From positions 1-27,402 of the forward strand of contig CAIKKO010000281.1 of NCBI GenBank assembly GCA_903828025.1: a stretch of 27,402 nt of DNA. Direction: 5' to 3'. Origin of the DNA: an uncultured Sphingomonadales bacterium. GTDB taxonomy: Bacteria; Pseudomonadota; Alphaproteobacteria; Sphingomonadales; Sphingomonadaceae. The notes beneath the pieces were generated by a model. That model was not told the DNA's origin. It did not search any database and saw nothing but the letters and a program-made list of their open reading frames with translations. A program made the translations under genes and the position numbers. Positions 6,655 through 15,336 of the stretch are shown piece after piece (positions within the stretch are counted from its first letter, which is position 1; every line of letters begins with the position of its first letter).

Positions 6655-9201
6655 ATGACTTCCGAGCGCCCCGAGCCCATTCGCTTCGATCCCGCGACCG
6701 CCGACACCCGCTGGCAGCAGGTGTGGGACGAACGCCAATCGTTCCGCGCCGACGACACATCTGCCAAACCGCGCAGCTATGTGCTGGAGATGTTCCCCTA
6801 TCCTTCGGGGCGCATCCACATCGGCCATGTGCGCAACTACACGATGGGCGACGTGCTCGCGCGCTACAAGCGCATGCGCGGCTTTGAAGTGCTGCACCCG
6901 ATGGGCTGGGACGCGTTCGGCATGCCCGCCGAAAACGCCGCGATGGAAAAGGGCGTCCACCCCGGCGGCTGGACCCGCGCCAACATCGCCAACATGAAAG
7001 CCCAGCTCAAGCGGCTTGGCTTCGCGCTCGACTGGAGCCGCGAACTGGCGACTTGCGAGCCGGACTACTACGGCCAGGAACAAGCGCTGTTCCTCGATCT
7101 CTATGCGGCGGGCCTCGTCTATCGCAAGGAATCGACGGTCAACTGGGACCCGGTCGACATGACCGTGCTCGCCAACGAGCAGGTGATCGACGGGCGCGGC
7201 TGGCGTTCGGGCGCGCTGGTTGAAAAGCGCAAGCTCAACCAGTGGTTCCTCAAGATCACCGACTTTGCCGACGAGCTGCTCGAAGGGCTCTCCACGCTCG
7301 ACAAGTGGCCGGAAAAAGTCCGCACGATGCAGGAGAACTGGATCGGCAAGAGCCAGGGCCTGCAGTTCCGCTTCAAGTCGCTCGCGCCGCTGCAGGAGGA
7401 CATCGAAGTCTATTCGACACGGCCCGATACGCTGTTCGGCGCCAGCTTTGTCGCCATCGCGGCCGATCACCCGATTGCGCAGGCGCTTGCCCAGGATTCG
7501 CCCGAGGCAGCGGCCTTCATCGCCAAGTGCAAGCAAGGCGGGACCACCGCAGCCGAGCTGGAAACCGCCGAGAAGCTGGGCTTCGACACCGGCTTCAAGG
7601 TGCTGCATCCGCTCGACGAGACATGGCAGCTCCCGGTCTATATCGCCAACTTCGTGCTGATGGACTACGGCACCGGGGCCGTGTTCGGCTGTCCGGCGCA
7701 TGATCAGCGCGATATTGATTTCGCCCGCAAATATGCCCTGCCGGTCACCCGCGTGGTGGCCGATGGCGACAAGACCGAACCCGTGTTCGAGGGCAACGAA
7801 GCCTATACCGGCCCCGGCAAGCTGGTGAACTCGCGCTTCCTCGATGGCATGGACGTGCCCGCAGCCAAGGCCGCCGTGATCGCTCGCGCCGAGGCGGAAG
7901 GCTGGGGCGAAGGCAAGACCGTCTGGCGTCTGCGCGACTGGGGCGTCAGCCGCCAGCGCTACTGGGGCACGCCGATCCCGTTCATCCACTGCGAAGTCTG
8001 CGGCGTGGTGCCGGTGCCCAAGAAGCACTTGCCGGTGGTGCTGCCCGAGGACGTGACGTTCGACGTGCCCGGCAATCCGCTCGACCGCCACCCGACGTGG
8101 AAGCATGCCTCCTGCCCGCAATGCGGCCATGCCGCGCGGCGCGAGACCGATACGCTCGATACGTTTGTCGACTCGTCGTGGTACTTCCTGCGCTTTGCCA
8201 GCCAGCCCGATGACCGGCCATTCGATCCCGAAGCGATCAAGCGCTGGCTGCCGGTCGAGCAATATATCGGCGGGATCGAACACGCGATCCTGCACTTGCT
8301 CTACGCCCGCTTCTGGACCCGCGCGCTCGCCCGCATCGGCAAGGTGGACGTGACCGAGCCATTCGCCAGCCTGTTTACGCAAGGGATGGTGACGCACGAG
8401 ACGTATGAGCGCCGCAATCCCGACAATGGCCAGCCGCTGTTTTTCTCACCCAATGAGGTTGAGCGGACGTCCGAGGGCGCGACCCTAAAGGAAGACGGCC
8501 AGCCAGTCGAAGTCGGCCGCGTCATCAAGATGTCGAAGTCCAAGAAGAACGTGGTCGACCCGGACGAAATCGTCGCGAAATACGGGGCCGACGCGATACG
8601 CTGGTTCATGCTGTCTGACAGCCCGCCCGAGCGCGACTTGCCGTGGTCCGAGGCCGGGATCGAGGGCTGCTGGCGCTTTGTGCAGCGGCTCTGGCGGCTG
8701 TTCGGGCAGCACGATGCCGCAGCAACGGGCGACGACAATGCGCTCGATCGCAAGACCCACCAGACCGTGCATGCCGTGGCGCAGGATATCGAGGCGCTGA
8801 GCTTCAACAAGGCCGTCGCGCGGATTTACGAACTGACCGCCGCGACCGAAAAGGCCGCGCCCTCGGCCAGCCGCTCCGCCGCGATCCGCGCGCTGCTGCT
8901 GCTTGTCGCGCCGATGATGCCGCATCTGGCCGAGGAAGCCTTCGCCGTCTTCGGAGAGGGGCTTATTGCGGACGCCGCTTGGCCCGAAGTCGATCCGGCG
9001 CTGCTGGTGGACGACGAAGTGACTGTCGCGGTGCAGGTCAAGGGCAAGCTGCGCGATACGCTGGTCGTCGCCAAAGGCACTGCGCGCGAGGAACTGGAAC
9101 GGCTTGCCCTCGCCTCGGACAAAGTGCAGCGTGCGCTCGATGGAGCCGAGGTGAAAAAGGTGATCGTGGTGCCCGACCGGCTGGTGAACCTTGTCGCCTA
9201 A
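6655..9201 (+). CDS. leuS: Leucyl-tRNA synthetase
   Basis: Charges tRNA-Leu in the cytoplasm. From the ATG at 6655 (GAGGGGG 5-6 nt upstream) it has 848 residues, normal for bacterial LeuRS. Seen: class I HIGH motif at 55-58, KMSKS at 625-629, a CP1 editing domain of roughly 220-420 (including TRPDTLFGASFVAIAADHP and the DYGTGAVFGCPAHDQRD block), and a zinc-binding pair Cys446/Cys449 and Cys487/Cys490. The C-terminal domain ends KKVIVVPDRLVNLVA. No damage is visible. Its last 11 nt overlap the start of lptE, which implies translational coupling in a DUF3576-leuS-lptE-holA operon. Confidence 0.99.
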   Translation: MTSERPEPIRFDPATADTRWQQVWDERQSFRADDTSAKPRSYVLEMFPYPSGRIHIGHVRNYTMGDVLARYKRMRGFEVLHPMGWDAFGMPAENAAMEKGVHPGGWTRANIANMKAQLKRLGFALDWSRELATCEPDYYGQEQALFLDLYAAGLVYRKESTVNWDPVDMTVLANEQVIDGRGWRSGALVEKRKLNQWFLKITDFADELLEGLSTLDKWPEKVRTMQENWIGKSQGLQFRFKSLAPLQEDIEVYSTRPDTLFGASFVAIAADHPIAQALAQDSPEAAAFIAKCKQGGTTAAELETAEKLGFDTGFKVLHPLDETWQLPVYIANFVLMDYGTGAVFGCPAHDQRDIDFARKYALPVTRVVADGDKTEPVFEGNEAYTGPGKLVNSRFLDGMDVPAAKAAVIARAEAEGWGEGKTVWRLRDWGVSRQRYWGTPIPFIHCEVCGVVPVPKKHLPVVLPEDVTFDVPGNPLDRHPTWKHASCPQCGHAARRETDTLDTFVDSSWYFLRFASQPDDRPFDPEAIKRWLPVEQYIGGIEHAILHLLYARFWTRALARIGKVDVTEPFASLFTQGMVTHETYERRNPDNGQPLFFSPNEVERTSEGATLKEDGQPVEVGRVIKMSKSKKNVVDPDEIVAKYGADAIRWFMLSDSPPERDLPWSEAGIEGCWRFVQRLWRLFGQHDAAATGDDNALDRKTHQTVHAVAQDIEALSFNKAVARIYELTAATEKAAPSASRSAAIRALLLLVAPMMPHLAEEAFAVFGEGLIADAAWPEVDPALLVDDEVTVAVQVKGKLRDTLVVAKGTAREELERLALASDKVQRALDGAEVKKVIVVPDRLVNLVA

Positions 9202-9685
9202 AACTGTCCTCATCGCGCTCGCGCCGCTGATGCTCGCGGGCTGCGGGCTTTCGCCGATGTATGCGGGCGGCGGTCAGGGCACAGTCGCGCGGTCCCTCGC
9301 CGGGGTGAATGTTTCACCGATCGAGGGCAAGGCGGGCTGGCTGGTGCGCGCGGCGCTGACCGACCGGCTGGGTGCCGGAGCGGACGCCGCCCCGCGCTAC
9401 CGGCTTGACGTGCGGCTGGACGAGCAGCTCCAGGGCCTGGGCCTGCTCTCCAACGACGCCGTGACCCGCGAACGGCGGACCTTGCGCGCGCGCTACCAGC
9501 TGGTCGATCTGGCCTCAGGCGCGATCATCCTCGATGCGACGGCCGGTGCTGATGCGGGCATCGACATCGTCTCAAGCGAATACGCGGTGATCGCGGCCGA
9601 GCAGACCGCGCTCGAAAATCTCAGCCACGAGATTTCCGACCAGATCGTCACGCGCGTGGCGACGAAGCTGCGCAAGGCAGGGTGA
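9191..9685 (+). CDS. lptE: LPS assembly lipoprotein LptE
   Basis: Outer-membrane lipoprotein that plugs and supports LptD in lipopolysaccharide insertion. 164 residues. The signal peptide PKTVLIALAPLMLAGC has lipobox LAGC with Cys18, followed by the family's GLSPMYAGG. The body is a short alpha/beta domain (TDRLGA, YRLDVRLDEQ, RYQLVDLASGAIILDATA) ending in an amphipathic helix (LENLSHEISDQIVTRVATKL), as in LptE. The start is TTG at 9191, inside the end of leuS; no ATG or GTG in frame leaves a signal peptide intact, so the rare start is favoured. holA follows 36 bp later. Assignment rests on size, lipobox and the leuS-lptE-holA order. Confidence 0.9.
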   Translation: MSPKTVLIALAPLMLAGCGLSPMYAGGGQGTVARSLAGVNVSPIEGKAGWLVRAALTDRLGAGADAAPRYRLDVRLDEQLQGLGLLSNDAVTRERRTLRARYQLVDLASGAIILDATAGADAGIDIVSSEYAVIAAEQTALENLSHEISDQIVTRVATKLRKAG

Positions 9686-9721
9686 ACCCGGTGCTCGCCC
9701 CCCGGCGCGCCTTGGCCTGAC

Positions 9722-10756
9722 GTGAAAGCCACGCAGAAAACCTTTGCAAGCCAGATGGCGCGCGCGGCAGCCGAGGCCAGCGTGTTTTATTTCTGCGGTC
9801 AGGATGAAGCCGGAGCGACCGATGCGGCAGAGCGGCTTGCCGCGCACATTGCTGCGCAGCAAGGGGATTACGAGCGCGTCGAACTGGCCGGCGCGGATTT
9901 GCGCCGCGACCCGGTACGCCTGGCTGACGAGGCCCGATCAGTCTCGCTTTTCGGCGACAAGCGGCAGATTCATGTGCGCTGCAGCGGCGACGAAGCGCAT
10001 GAGGCCGTCGAAACCCTGCTGGCGAGCCCGGTCAAGGGCTGGCCGGTGTTCATCATTGCCAGCTCGGCGACCGACAAGTCGCGGATTGCCAACCTGCTGG
10101 CAGACCGGCCCGATGCGCTGGTCACCATGTTTCATCCCCCCGATCTGGGAGCAGTGACCCTCGCGGTCCGCCAAATGGCAGACCCCGCCGGTCTCCACCT
10201 CACGGACGGACTGGCCGAACGCATTGCCCGGGCCGCCGCGCTCGACACCCGGATGGCCCGCAGCGAAATTGAAAAGCTCGCGCTGTTTCTCGATGCCAGC
10301 CCGGAAGCCCCGCGCAAAGCCGACGCCGCCGCGCTCGACGCGATCGGCGCGGTCAGCGAGGACGACAGCTTCATGCCGCTCGTCAACGTGGTCCTTGGCG
10401 GCGATACCGCGCGGCTGGCTGCCGAATTGGCGCGCATGCACGAGCTGGCGCTCAACCCCGTAGGGCTGCTGCTGGCGTTCGAGCGCAGGGTGGCCCAGTT
10501 GGCCCAATTGGCCGGCCGGATGCGTGGCCGCGGCGATATCAACGCACTTCTCGAGCAGGAGATGTCGGCGCGCCGTGTGTTCTTTCGGGACAAGCAGGAT
10601 CTGGCAAACCAGCTTAGGCGCTGGCGCGGACGCAAGCTTGGACGGTTGGTCGAGCGATTGGTCGCGCTGCATCGCAACCTGTTGGCCGACAGCCGCAATG
10701 CAGAGTTGCTTCTTTCTCAAGCACTTGCGGAAATCGCCCGCGCAGCCGTCCGGTAA
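9722..10756 (+). CDS. holA: DNA polymerase III subunit delta
   Basis: Clamp-loader subunit that opens the beta sliding clamp. 344 residues from a GTG at 9722; the opening KATQKTFASQMARAA followed by VFYFCGQDEAGATDAAERL is the usual alphaproteobacterial HolA N-terminus. Further family features: the ADLRRDPVRLADEARSVSLF and FIIASSATDKSRIANLLA segments of the degenerate AAA+ fold, MARSEIEKLALF, and a C-terminal helical domain (LLLAFERRVAQLAQLAGRMRG). No strong ribosome site is seen, so coupling to lptE 36 bp upstream is plausible. It is the last gene of the leuS operon; the polysaccharide locus begins about 200 bp downstream. Confidence 0.96.
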   Translation: MKATQKTFASQMARAAAEASVFYFCGQDEAGATDAAERLAAHIAAQQGDYERVELAGADLRRDPVRLADEARSVSLFGDKRQIHVRCSGDEAHEAVETLLASPVKGWPVFIIASSATDKSRIANLLADRPDALVTMFHPPDLGAVTLAVRQMADPAGLHLTDGLAERIARAAALDTRMARSEIEKLALFLDASPEAPRKADAAALDAIGAVSEDDSFMPLVNVVLGGDTARLAAELARMHELALNPVGLLLAFERRVAQLAQLAGRMRGRGDINALLEQEMSARRVFFRDKQDLANQLRRWRGRKLGRLVERLVALHRNLLADSRNAELLLSQALAEIARAAVR

Positions 10757-10956
10757 ATCAAACCCGCAGACGATCAAGATGGGATGAGCTGTGTCGGAAG
10801 CGCGGCGGACCCGCTTGTGTTTGTCGAGCAATCTTGTACGTATTGCACCGCAGCAATCCCACCGATACCGAACGATTCTGCCAACAAAGATTTTTTGTCA
10901 TCCGGGTCGCACTGCCGGAATGCAAAGATTTTGCGGAACAACTGGGTGCTACGAAC

Positions 10957-12390
10957 ATGACGACGCTCGAGCAAGACAGGGATACCCTTGCGGCCCTTGG
11001 GCGGCAGGCTGGCGTGGAATCGTCTGCAGCAAGGCGGCAGTTGAAGCTGCCGCTCGCTCCGTCGCTTGAGCGGCGCCGTCTGCAAGCTTATCTGATATTT
11101 TTGCTGTTGGATGGAGCGGTGATTGTTGGCTCGCTGCTGGCAGTCAGCCTGCTTTATTTCGGTCGCGCCGACGATCCGCAGACCTTGCAGCAAATCAACC
11201 TGTATTTGCCTCTTTACTGGACTGCGGCTTTGATGACGCGGACCTATTCGATCGACTCGCTGATTTCGCTGAAATTTAGCCAGGTACGAGCGGTGACGGC
11301 CATTCTGATCGCGCTCACCCTCACGATCTTCGTAGCGTTCTTCTCCAAGTCGAGCGAGCAGTTTTCGCGCGTTTCGACGATTGCCAGCATCACCGTCACC
11401 GCTGCCGCTTTGGCTTGGGTGCGAGCTGTCGCGCAACCGCTGGTTCGGCTGCGCTGCGGCGCGATTGCACAGAATGTGCTGGTCATCGACGATGGCGGCA
11501 TTCCGATCAGAATTCCCCACGCCTGGCATGTCGACACGCGCGAGCATCGCTTGCGGCCGGATCGAAGCGATCCCCATATGCTCGACCGGCTCGGCATGTT
11601 CATGACGAACATGGATCGTGTCGTTGTCAGCTGCCCGCCCGAGCGGCGCAAAGATTGGGCGCTGGTGTTCAAAGGTTCGAACATCAGCGGTGAGATTGTC
11701 GATCCCGAAGTTCAGGAAATGGGCGTTCTTGGCGCGCGGCGCGGCCATGGCTTTGGTTCTCTGGTGGTTTCAGTTGGCCCTCTGGGTCTGCGGGAGCGGG
11801 CGGTCAAACGCGTCATGGATCTTGCCATCGCGGGCGGTGCCACGATTGCCTTGGCCCCGCTCTTGCTGGTCACCGCGCTGCTTATCTGGCTGGAAGATCG
11901 CGGGCCGGTGTTCTTTCTCCAGCAGCGTCAGGGCCGGAATAACCGGCTGTTCTGGATATTCAAATTTCGGTCGATGCGGGTCGAGAAGCTTGATGCAACC
12001 GGATCCCGCTCTGCAAGCCGCGATGACGACCGCATCACTCGGATCGGTCGCTTCATCCGCAAGACGAGCATCGACGAATTGCCACAGCTGCTCAACGTTC
12101 TGCGCGGTGATATGAGCATCGTCGGGCCGCGCCCGCATGCCATCGGCTCGCTCGCTGGGCAGAAGCGCTTCTGGGAAGTCGACCCGCGCTATCTGCTCCG
12201 CCATTCGCTCAAGCCCGGTTTGACCGGCCTGGCACAGATTCGCGGGCTGCGCGGGGCGACCGACTCGGAAGCGGATCTGACCGGGCGGTTGCAAGCCGAT
12301 CTCGAATACCTGGATGGTTGGACGGCCCTGCGCGATATCCGCATTATTTTCGCGACTTTTGCTGTCCTCGTCCACGATCGCGCGTTCTAA
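10957..12390 (+). CDS. Undecaprenyl-phosphate sugar-1-phosphate transferase, GumD/WcaJ type
   Basis: Starts the exopolysaccharide repeat unit by moving a hexose-1-phosphate (probably glucose) from a UDP-sugar to undecaprenyl phosphate in the inner membrane. 477 residues from the ATG at 10957; a longer frame from a TTG at 10834 adds poorly coding sequence. Four N-terminal membrane segments (first LIFLLLDGAVIVGSLLAVSL) precede a soluble middle region, then a further hydrophobic segment (TIALAPLLLVTALLIWL) and the bacterial sugar transferase domain with RGPVFFLQQRQG, KFRSM (336-340), KTSIDELPQL (369-378) and VLRGDMSIVGPRPH. The architecture is that of polyisoprenyl-phosphate hexose-1-P transferases. 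It opens the polysaccharide locus; a 197-bp gap with a separate promoter follows. The sugar specificity cannot be read from sequence. Confidence 0.92.
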   Translation: MTTLEQDRDTLAALGRQAGVESSAARRQLKLPLAPSLERRRLQAYLIFLLLDGAVIVGSLLAVSLLYFGRADDPQTLQQINLYLPLYWTAALMTRTYSIDSLISLKFSQVRAVTAILIALTLTIFVAFFSKSSEQFSRVSTIASITVTAAALAWVRAVAQPLVRLRCGAIAQNVLVIDDGGIPIRIPHAWHVDTREHRLRPDRSDPHMLDRLGMFMTNMDRVVVSCPPERRKDWALVFKGSNISGEIVDPEVQEMGVLGARRGHGFGSLVVSVGPLGLRERAVKRVMDLAIAGGATIALAPLLLVTALLIWLEDRGPVFFLQQRQGRNNRLFWIFKFRSMRVEKLDATGSRSASRDDDRITRIGRFIRKTSIDELPQLLNVLRGDMSIVGPRPHAIGSLAGQKRFWEVDPRYLLRHSLKPGLTGLAQIRGLRGATDSEADLTGRLQADLEYLDGWTALRDIRIIFATFAVLVHDRAF

Positions 12391-12529
12391 CGACGAAATG
12401 TTGCGTGCGTGCGGTGAACTGGTCGCACCTGCGAAATTTGGGCTCCCCAACGCACCGAGAGTCTCAATTTGCCACATTTTCTTCGTTCGCAACTGCAGCA
12501 GAAAAGGCGTTGGCAGCGCAACATTCGGG

Positions 12530-12558
12530 TTGAACGAATCAGGATTTACCCGTATAGA
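12530..12558 (+). promoter_or_regulatory. Sigma-70-type promoter of the small secreted protein gene
   Basis: TTGAAC (12530-12535), a 17-bp spacer, and TATAGA (12553-12558). Five of six bases match the consensus -10 and the spacing is optimal. It sits 30 bp upstream of the ATG at 12588, which has GGAG 8 nt before it. This is the best promoter in the window. Confidence 0.7.
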
Positions 12559-12587
12559 CCCACCGTAGGTTACATGGAGTTTCGACG

Positions 12588-12890
12588 ATGAGCAGTTTCA
12601 AGTCCGTCCTTGCTTGCGCAGCGTCGCTGGCCGTAGTTTTCGCTGGCACCGCTGCCAATGCCGAGTCCGTCCGCGCTGGCTCCTCGTTCCCCGGCGTTGT
12701 GTCCGTGAAGCATGCCAAGCTTGCCCGCACGGCCGCTCCCGACACGCGCGGCTCGCATGCCGTGATCGGCACCTTTGACACTGAAGATCTGGCCCTTGCC
12801 TTCGCTGCGTCGCTGGCTGGCGGTGTCGGCTTCTACTACATCACGCGCAGCGATGGTAAGTTCAATCTGAACGATTCGACGGGCGGTTAA
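12588..12890 (+). CDS. Small secreted/membrane protein, unknown function
   Basis: I do not recognise a named family. 100 residues. An N-terminal signal peptide (hydrophobic core VLACAASLAVVFAGTA) with a likely cut after ANA (residue 25). Then a basic Ser/Ala/Val-rich stretch, and a hydrophobic segment LALAFAASLAGGVGFYYI (about 68-85) that could be one membrane helix, ending with a polar tail NLNDSTGG. A GGAG 8 nt before the ATG, a near-consensus promoter and a strong terminator just downstream make it an independent, probably well-expressed unit between the initiating transferase and polymerase genes. Small proteins of this general plan occur beside sphingomonad polysaccharide loci (my recollection, not checked). 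A structural or regulatory role in export is conceivable but unproven. Confidence 0.8.
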   Translation: MSSFKSVLACAASLAVVFAGTAANAESVRAGSSFPGVVSVKHAKLARTAAPDTRGSHAVIGTFDTEDLALAFAASLAGGVGFYYITRSDGKFNLNDSTGG

Positions 12891-12933
12891 TTGTTTAGAC
12901 ATTCAAAAAATTCTGCTGAAAATCCAGCCTAAG

Positions 12934-12966
12934 AAGGCCCGCAATTTGGTTTTGCGGGCCTTTTTT
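12934..12966 (+). terminator. Rho-independent terminator
   Basis: AAGGCCCGCAA (12934-12944) pairs perfectly with TTGCGGGCCTT (12952-12962) around a 7-nt loop, and the T run continues to 12966. It lies 44 bp after the small secreted protein gene and separates it from the polymerase gene. Confidence 0.93.
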
Positions 12967-12993
12967 GCGGGTACTGCATCCCCGGCCTTTCAG

Positions 12994-13022
12994 TTGATTC
13001 CGACGTGGCTTTGGCGCATAGC
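12994..13022 (+). promoter_or_regulatory. Possible promoter of the polymerase-export operon
   Basis: TTGATT (12994-12999), a 17-bp spacer and CATAGC (13017-13022), between the terminator and the polymerase gene. The match is only moderate. A new promoter is expected here because the preceding terminator is strong. Confidence 0.4.
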
Positions 13023-13078
13023 ACTGGCACTCACCCGGCCAGCGACGCACCTGACGCTCAGGCAAGGGAGAGCGACCT

Positions 13079-14527
13079 ATGTCAGACGGGCGAGCAGCGA
13101 TCTCGATGGGTAAAACGCGCAGAGGCGAAAGTCGGTCTTCAAGTGACCGGAATACAGGAACCCTGCCGTCTTTGCGTTCCGCTTGGCGATCTGGAACGGG
13201 TCTGTGCATGGCGTTGATCGCGCTTGCCATGATCCTTGGCGGTGGCGGCACAACAAACCCCCAAACCGAAATGATCCTGCAGGTTTCGACCGCGCTCTTG
13301 GCCATTCCGCTTGTGGTTTCATCGCGTTGGCAGTCTGGCCTTGGCGCAGTACCCGTCCCTGCCTGGATCCTTGCGGGCCTTGTCCTGCTGCTTCCAGTCC
13401 TCCAGTTGATCCCGCTGCCCCCCTCCGTCTGGCAAGCCCTCCCCGGCCGCGCCATTGAAATTCAATCGCTGGCACTGGCGCAGACGAACCAGTCGTGGAT
13501 GCCGCTGACAATGGCGCCGGCCCGGACATTTGCGTCGCTCCTCGCGATGATCTGTCCCGTGCTGGTACTGCTGCAGGTCTCGCGACTGTCGCTGTCAGGT
13601 CGCACCATGCTCTGCGCGGTGATTGTCGCCGTTGGCCTGTTGTCGGTTTTGCTGGGCGTCCTGCAACTGTCTCACACCGGTGGCTGGGACTGGTCGCTCT
13701 ACGCTCAGTTCAACGAAGGCTACCTTGTCGGATTTCAAGCCAATCGCAATGCCGAGGCGGATATCTTCCTGGCCACCATGCTGGCCTTGGGCGTGCTGGC
13801 GGCGTCCAGATTGGGCGACGCGCGGAAGCATGGCATGACTTGGGCCGGATTGCAGATAGGTCTGCTGGCCTTCGCTGTCGCTCTGGTCCTGACCGGCTCG
13901 CGCACCGGTATTGCGCTTTGCGTGGTAATGGGCATTTTTCTTGCGGTGATGCTCTGGCCAACGCTCCGTTGGCAAAGGGCGGCGGTCTGGTGGCTCGGCG
14001 GCGCGTTTGTTGCTGTCATCATCGGCAGCGGCGCGCTGCTGCAGTTGCAATCAGTTCAGAAAATCGTTGCCCGCTTCTCACTGACCAGAGAGGCCCGTTG
14101 GGATCTCTGGGCCGATGCCATCTATGCAAGCCATCAAGTATGGCCGTTCGGTAGCGGCATCGGGACTGTTGTACCCATGCTTGAGGCCGCAGAACGACTC
14201 GAAGTCGTCGACACGACAAGGCCCGTGCGGGTTCACAACGACTGGCTTGAATGGGTTCTCGAAGGCGGCCTGCCCGGTATTGTGATTTTGGGATTGATCC
14301 TCGTTGTGGTTGCGTACCTTGTTGTGCGCGCACTTCGCACCACGCGTCGGTCGGAGGCGGTCGGAGCGCGCCGCGCGCAGGTCATTTTTGCATGCGGATT
14401 TCTGCTGATCGAGGCGTTGCATGCCATTGTCGATTATCCGATGAGGTGCATGTCACTCGCCACTCTTGCTGCAGTCGCGGTCGCATTCCTGCTTGAGCCT
14501 GCTGCAGCGCAGCAAAATCGTCAATAA
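13079..14527 (+). CDS. O-antigen ligase/polymerase family membrane protein (Wzy-type)
   Basis: Likely the exopolysaccharide polymerase that joins lipid-linked repeat units on the periplasmic face of the inner membrane. 482 residues, with about ten hydrophobic segments. The Wzy_C-type core is visible: LTGSRTGIAL (Arg275) and, after a periplasmic loop, the block FGSGIG and VHNDWLEWVLEGGLPGI (His386, Asn387), as in O-antigen ligases and polymerases. The ATG at 13079 has AAGGGAG about 9 nt upstream. The first 40 residues are a polar, basic cytoplasmic tail. The export genes follow in the same direction with a gap of about 100 bp. Ligase and polymerase functions cannot be separated by sequence; the context with Wza and Wzc partners favours polymerase. 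Confidence 0.87.
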   Translation: MSDGRAAISMGKTRRGESRSSSDRNTGTLPSLRSAWRSGTGLCMALIALAMILGGGGTTNPQTEMILQVSTALLAIPLVVSSRWQSGLGAVPVPAWILAGLVLLLPVLQLIPLPPSVWQALPGRAIEIQSLALAQTNQSWMPLTMAPARTFASLLAMICPVLVLLQVSRLSLSGRTMLCAVIVAVGLLSVLLGVLQLSHTGGWDWSLYAQFNEGYLVGFQANRNAEADIFLATMLALGVLAASRLGDARKHGMTWAGLQIGLLAFAVALVLTGSRTGIALCVVMGIFLAVMLWPTLRWQRAAVWWLGGAFVAVIIGSGALLQLQSVQKIVARFSLTREARWDLWADAIYASHQVWPFGSGIGTVVPMLEAAERLEVVDTTRPVRVHNDWLEWVLEGGLPGIVILGLILVVVAYLVVRALRTTRRSEAVGARRAQVIFACGFLLIEALHAIVDYPMRCMSLATLAAVAVAFLLEPAAAQQNRQ

Positions 14528-14630
14528 CACGTTGGATTTTCGCGGCGTCATGCTATGTTGCGCTGGACCAGAGAAGATGGCAACGTCCGGCTGGTTCCGA
14601 TCAATTTATCGCCAAGGGGCATGGGTTAAA

Positions 14631-15323
14631 GTGAAGAAATCCGGGACCCTCGTCCTTCTGCTGATCAGTACAAGCCTCGCTGCCTGTTCGTCGCAGTTAT
14701 ACAACGCTTTGCCGGTAGGAGACGCGGCCTATGCCGTGATTCCGCCCAGCGACAAGGTGGTAACGCCAAGCGAATATCAAATTGTTCCGGGCGACGTCAT
14801 CTCGCTATCGGTTTTCGGCGAACCGGACCTCACGTTCGAGAAGCTTCCGGTCGATGACGCCGGCTTCATACAGGTTCCCTTGGCGGGGGCGGTGCACATC
14901 GCAACACTGACTCCGGCGCAAGCCTCGACGCTGATTGCGACCAAGCTTGGCTCGCGGTTTCTGCGCAATCCCGACGTTACATTGAACGTGATCGAGCAGA
15001 CGGGGCAGATTGTTACTGTCGAAGGCCAGGTGCTGAAGGCCGGTGCCTATCCGGTTGATAACGAGACCACTTTGCTCGGCGCGATCGCCCTTGCCCAGAG
15101 CCCGACGCGCATCGCGAAGCTTGATGAAGTGATCGTCTTCCGGACGATCAACAACCAGCGCATGGCGGCCCGCTTCGACCTTGGTCGCATTCGCGCCGGC
15201 CGGGATCCCGATCCCAAAATTCTTGGCGGCGATGTGGTCGTCGTAGGCTTCTCGCAGGCCAAGTCGATCTATCGCGACGTCCTGCAGGCCGCCCCGCTCT
15301 TCAACGTTTTCACTCGTCTGTAA
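14631..15323 (+). CDS. Polysaccharide export outer-membrane lipoprotein (Wza/GelD-like)
   Basis: Forms or helps form the periplasm-to-outer-membrane channel for polymer export. 230 residues from the GTG at 14631, which puts the lipobox LAAC at Cys19 in a compact signal peptide; an ATG at 14577 would give a longer N-terminus and cannot be excluded. A Poly_export (PES) domain begins at YQIVPGDVISLSVFGEPDL (about 49-120), and one SLBB-like domain follows, TVEGQVLKAGAYPVDNETTL (about 129-205). It is much shorter than E. coli Wza (379) and lacks that protein's second SLBB and C-terminal outer-membrane helix. This is the compact form found in sphingan-type systems. The Wzc-like gene starts 13 bp downstream. 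Confidence 0.92.
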   Translation: MKKSGTLVLLLISTSLAACSSQLYNALPVGDAAYAVIPPSDKVVTPSEYQIVPGDVISLSVFGEPDLTFEKLPVDDAGFIQVPLAGAVHIATLTPAQASTLIATKLGSRFLRNPDVTLNVIEQTGQIVTVEGQVLKAGAYPVDNETTLLGAIALAQSPTRIAKLDEVIVFRTINNQRMAARFDLGRIRAGRDPDPKILGGDVVVVGFSQAKSIYRDVLQAAPLFNVFTRL

Positions 15324-15336
15324 CCTCGGCGGTATC

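Noticed and set aside
6481..8397. Long minus-strand open frame (about 638 codons) opposite leuS
   Set aside because: Mirror of leuS in GC-rich DNA; Arg/His/Gly-rich, no recognisable domain, and it also runs into the DUF3576 gene.
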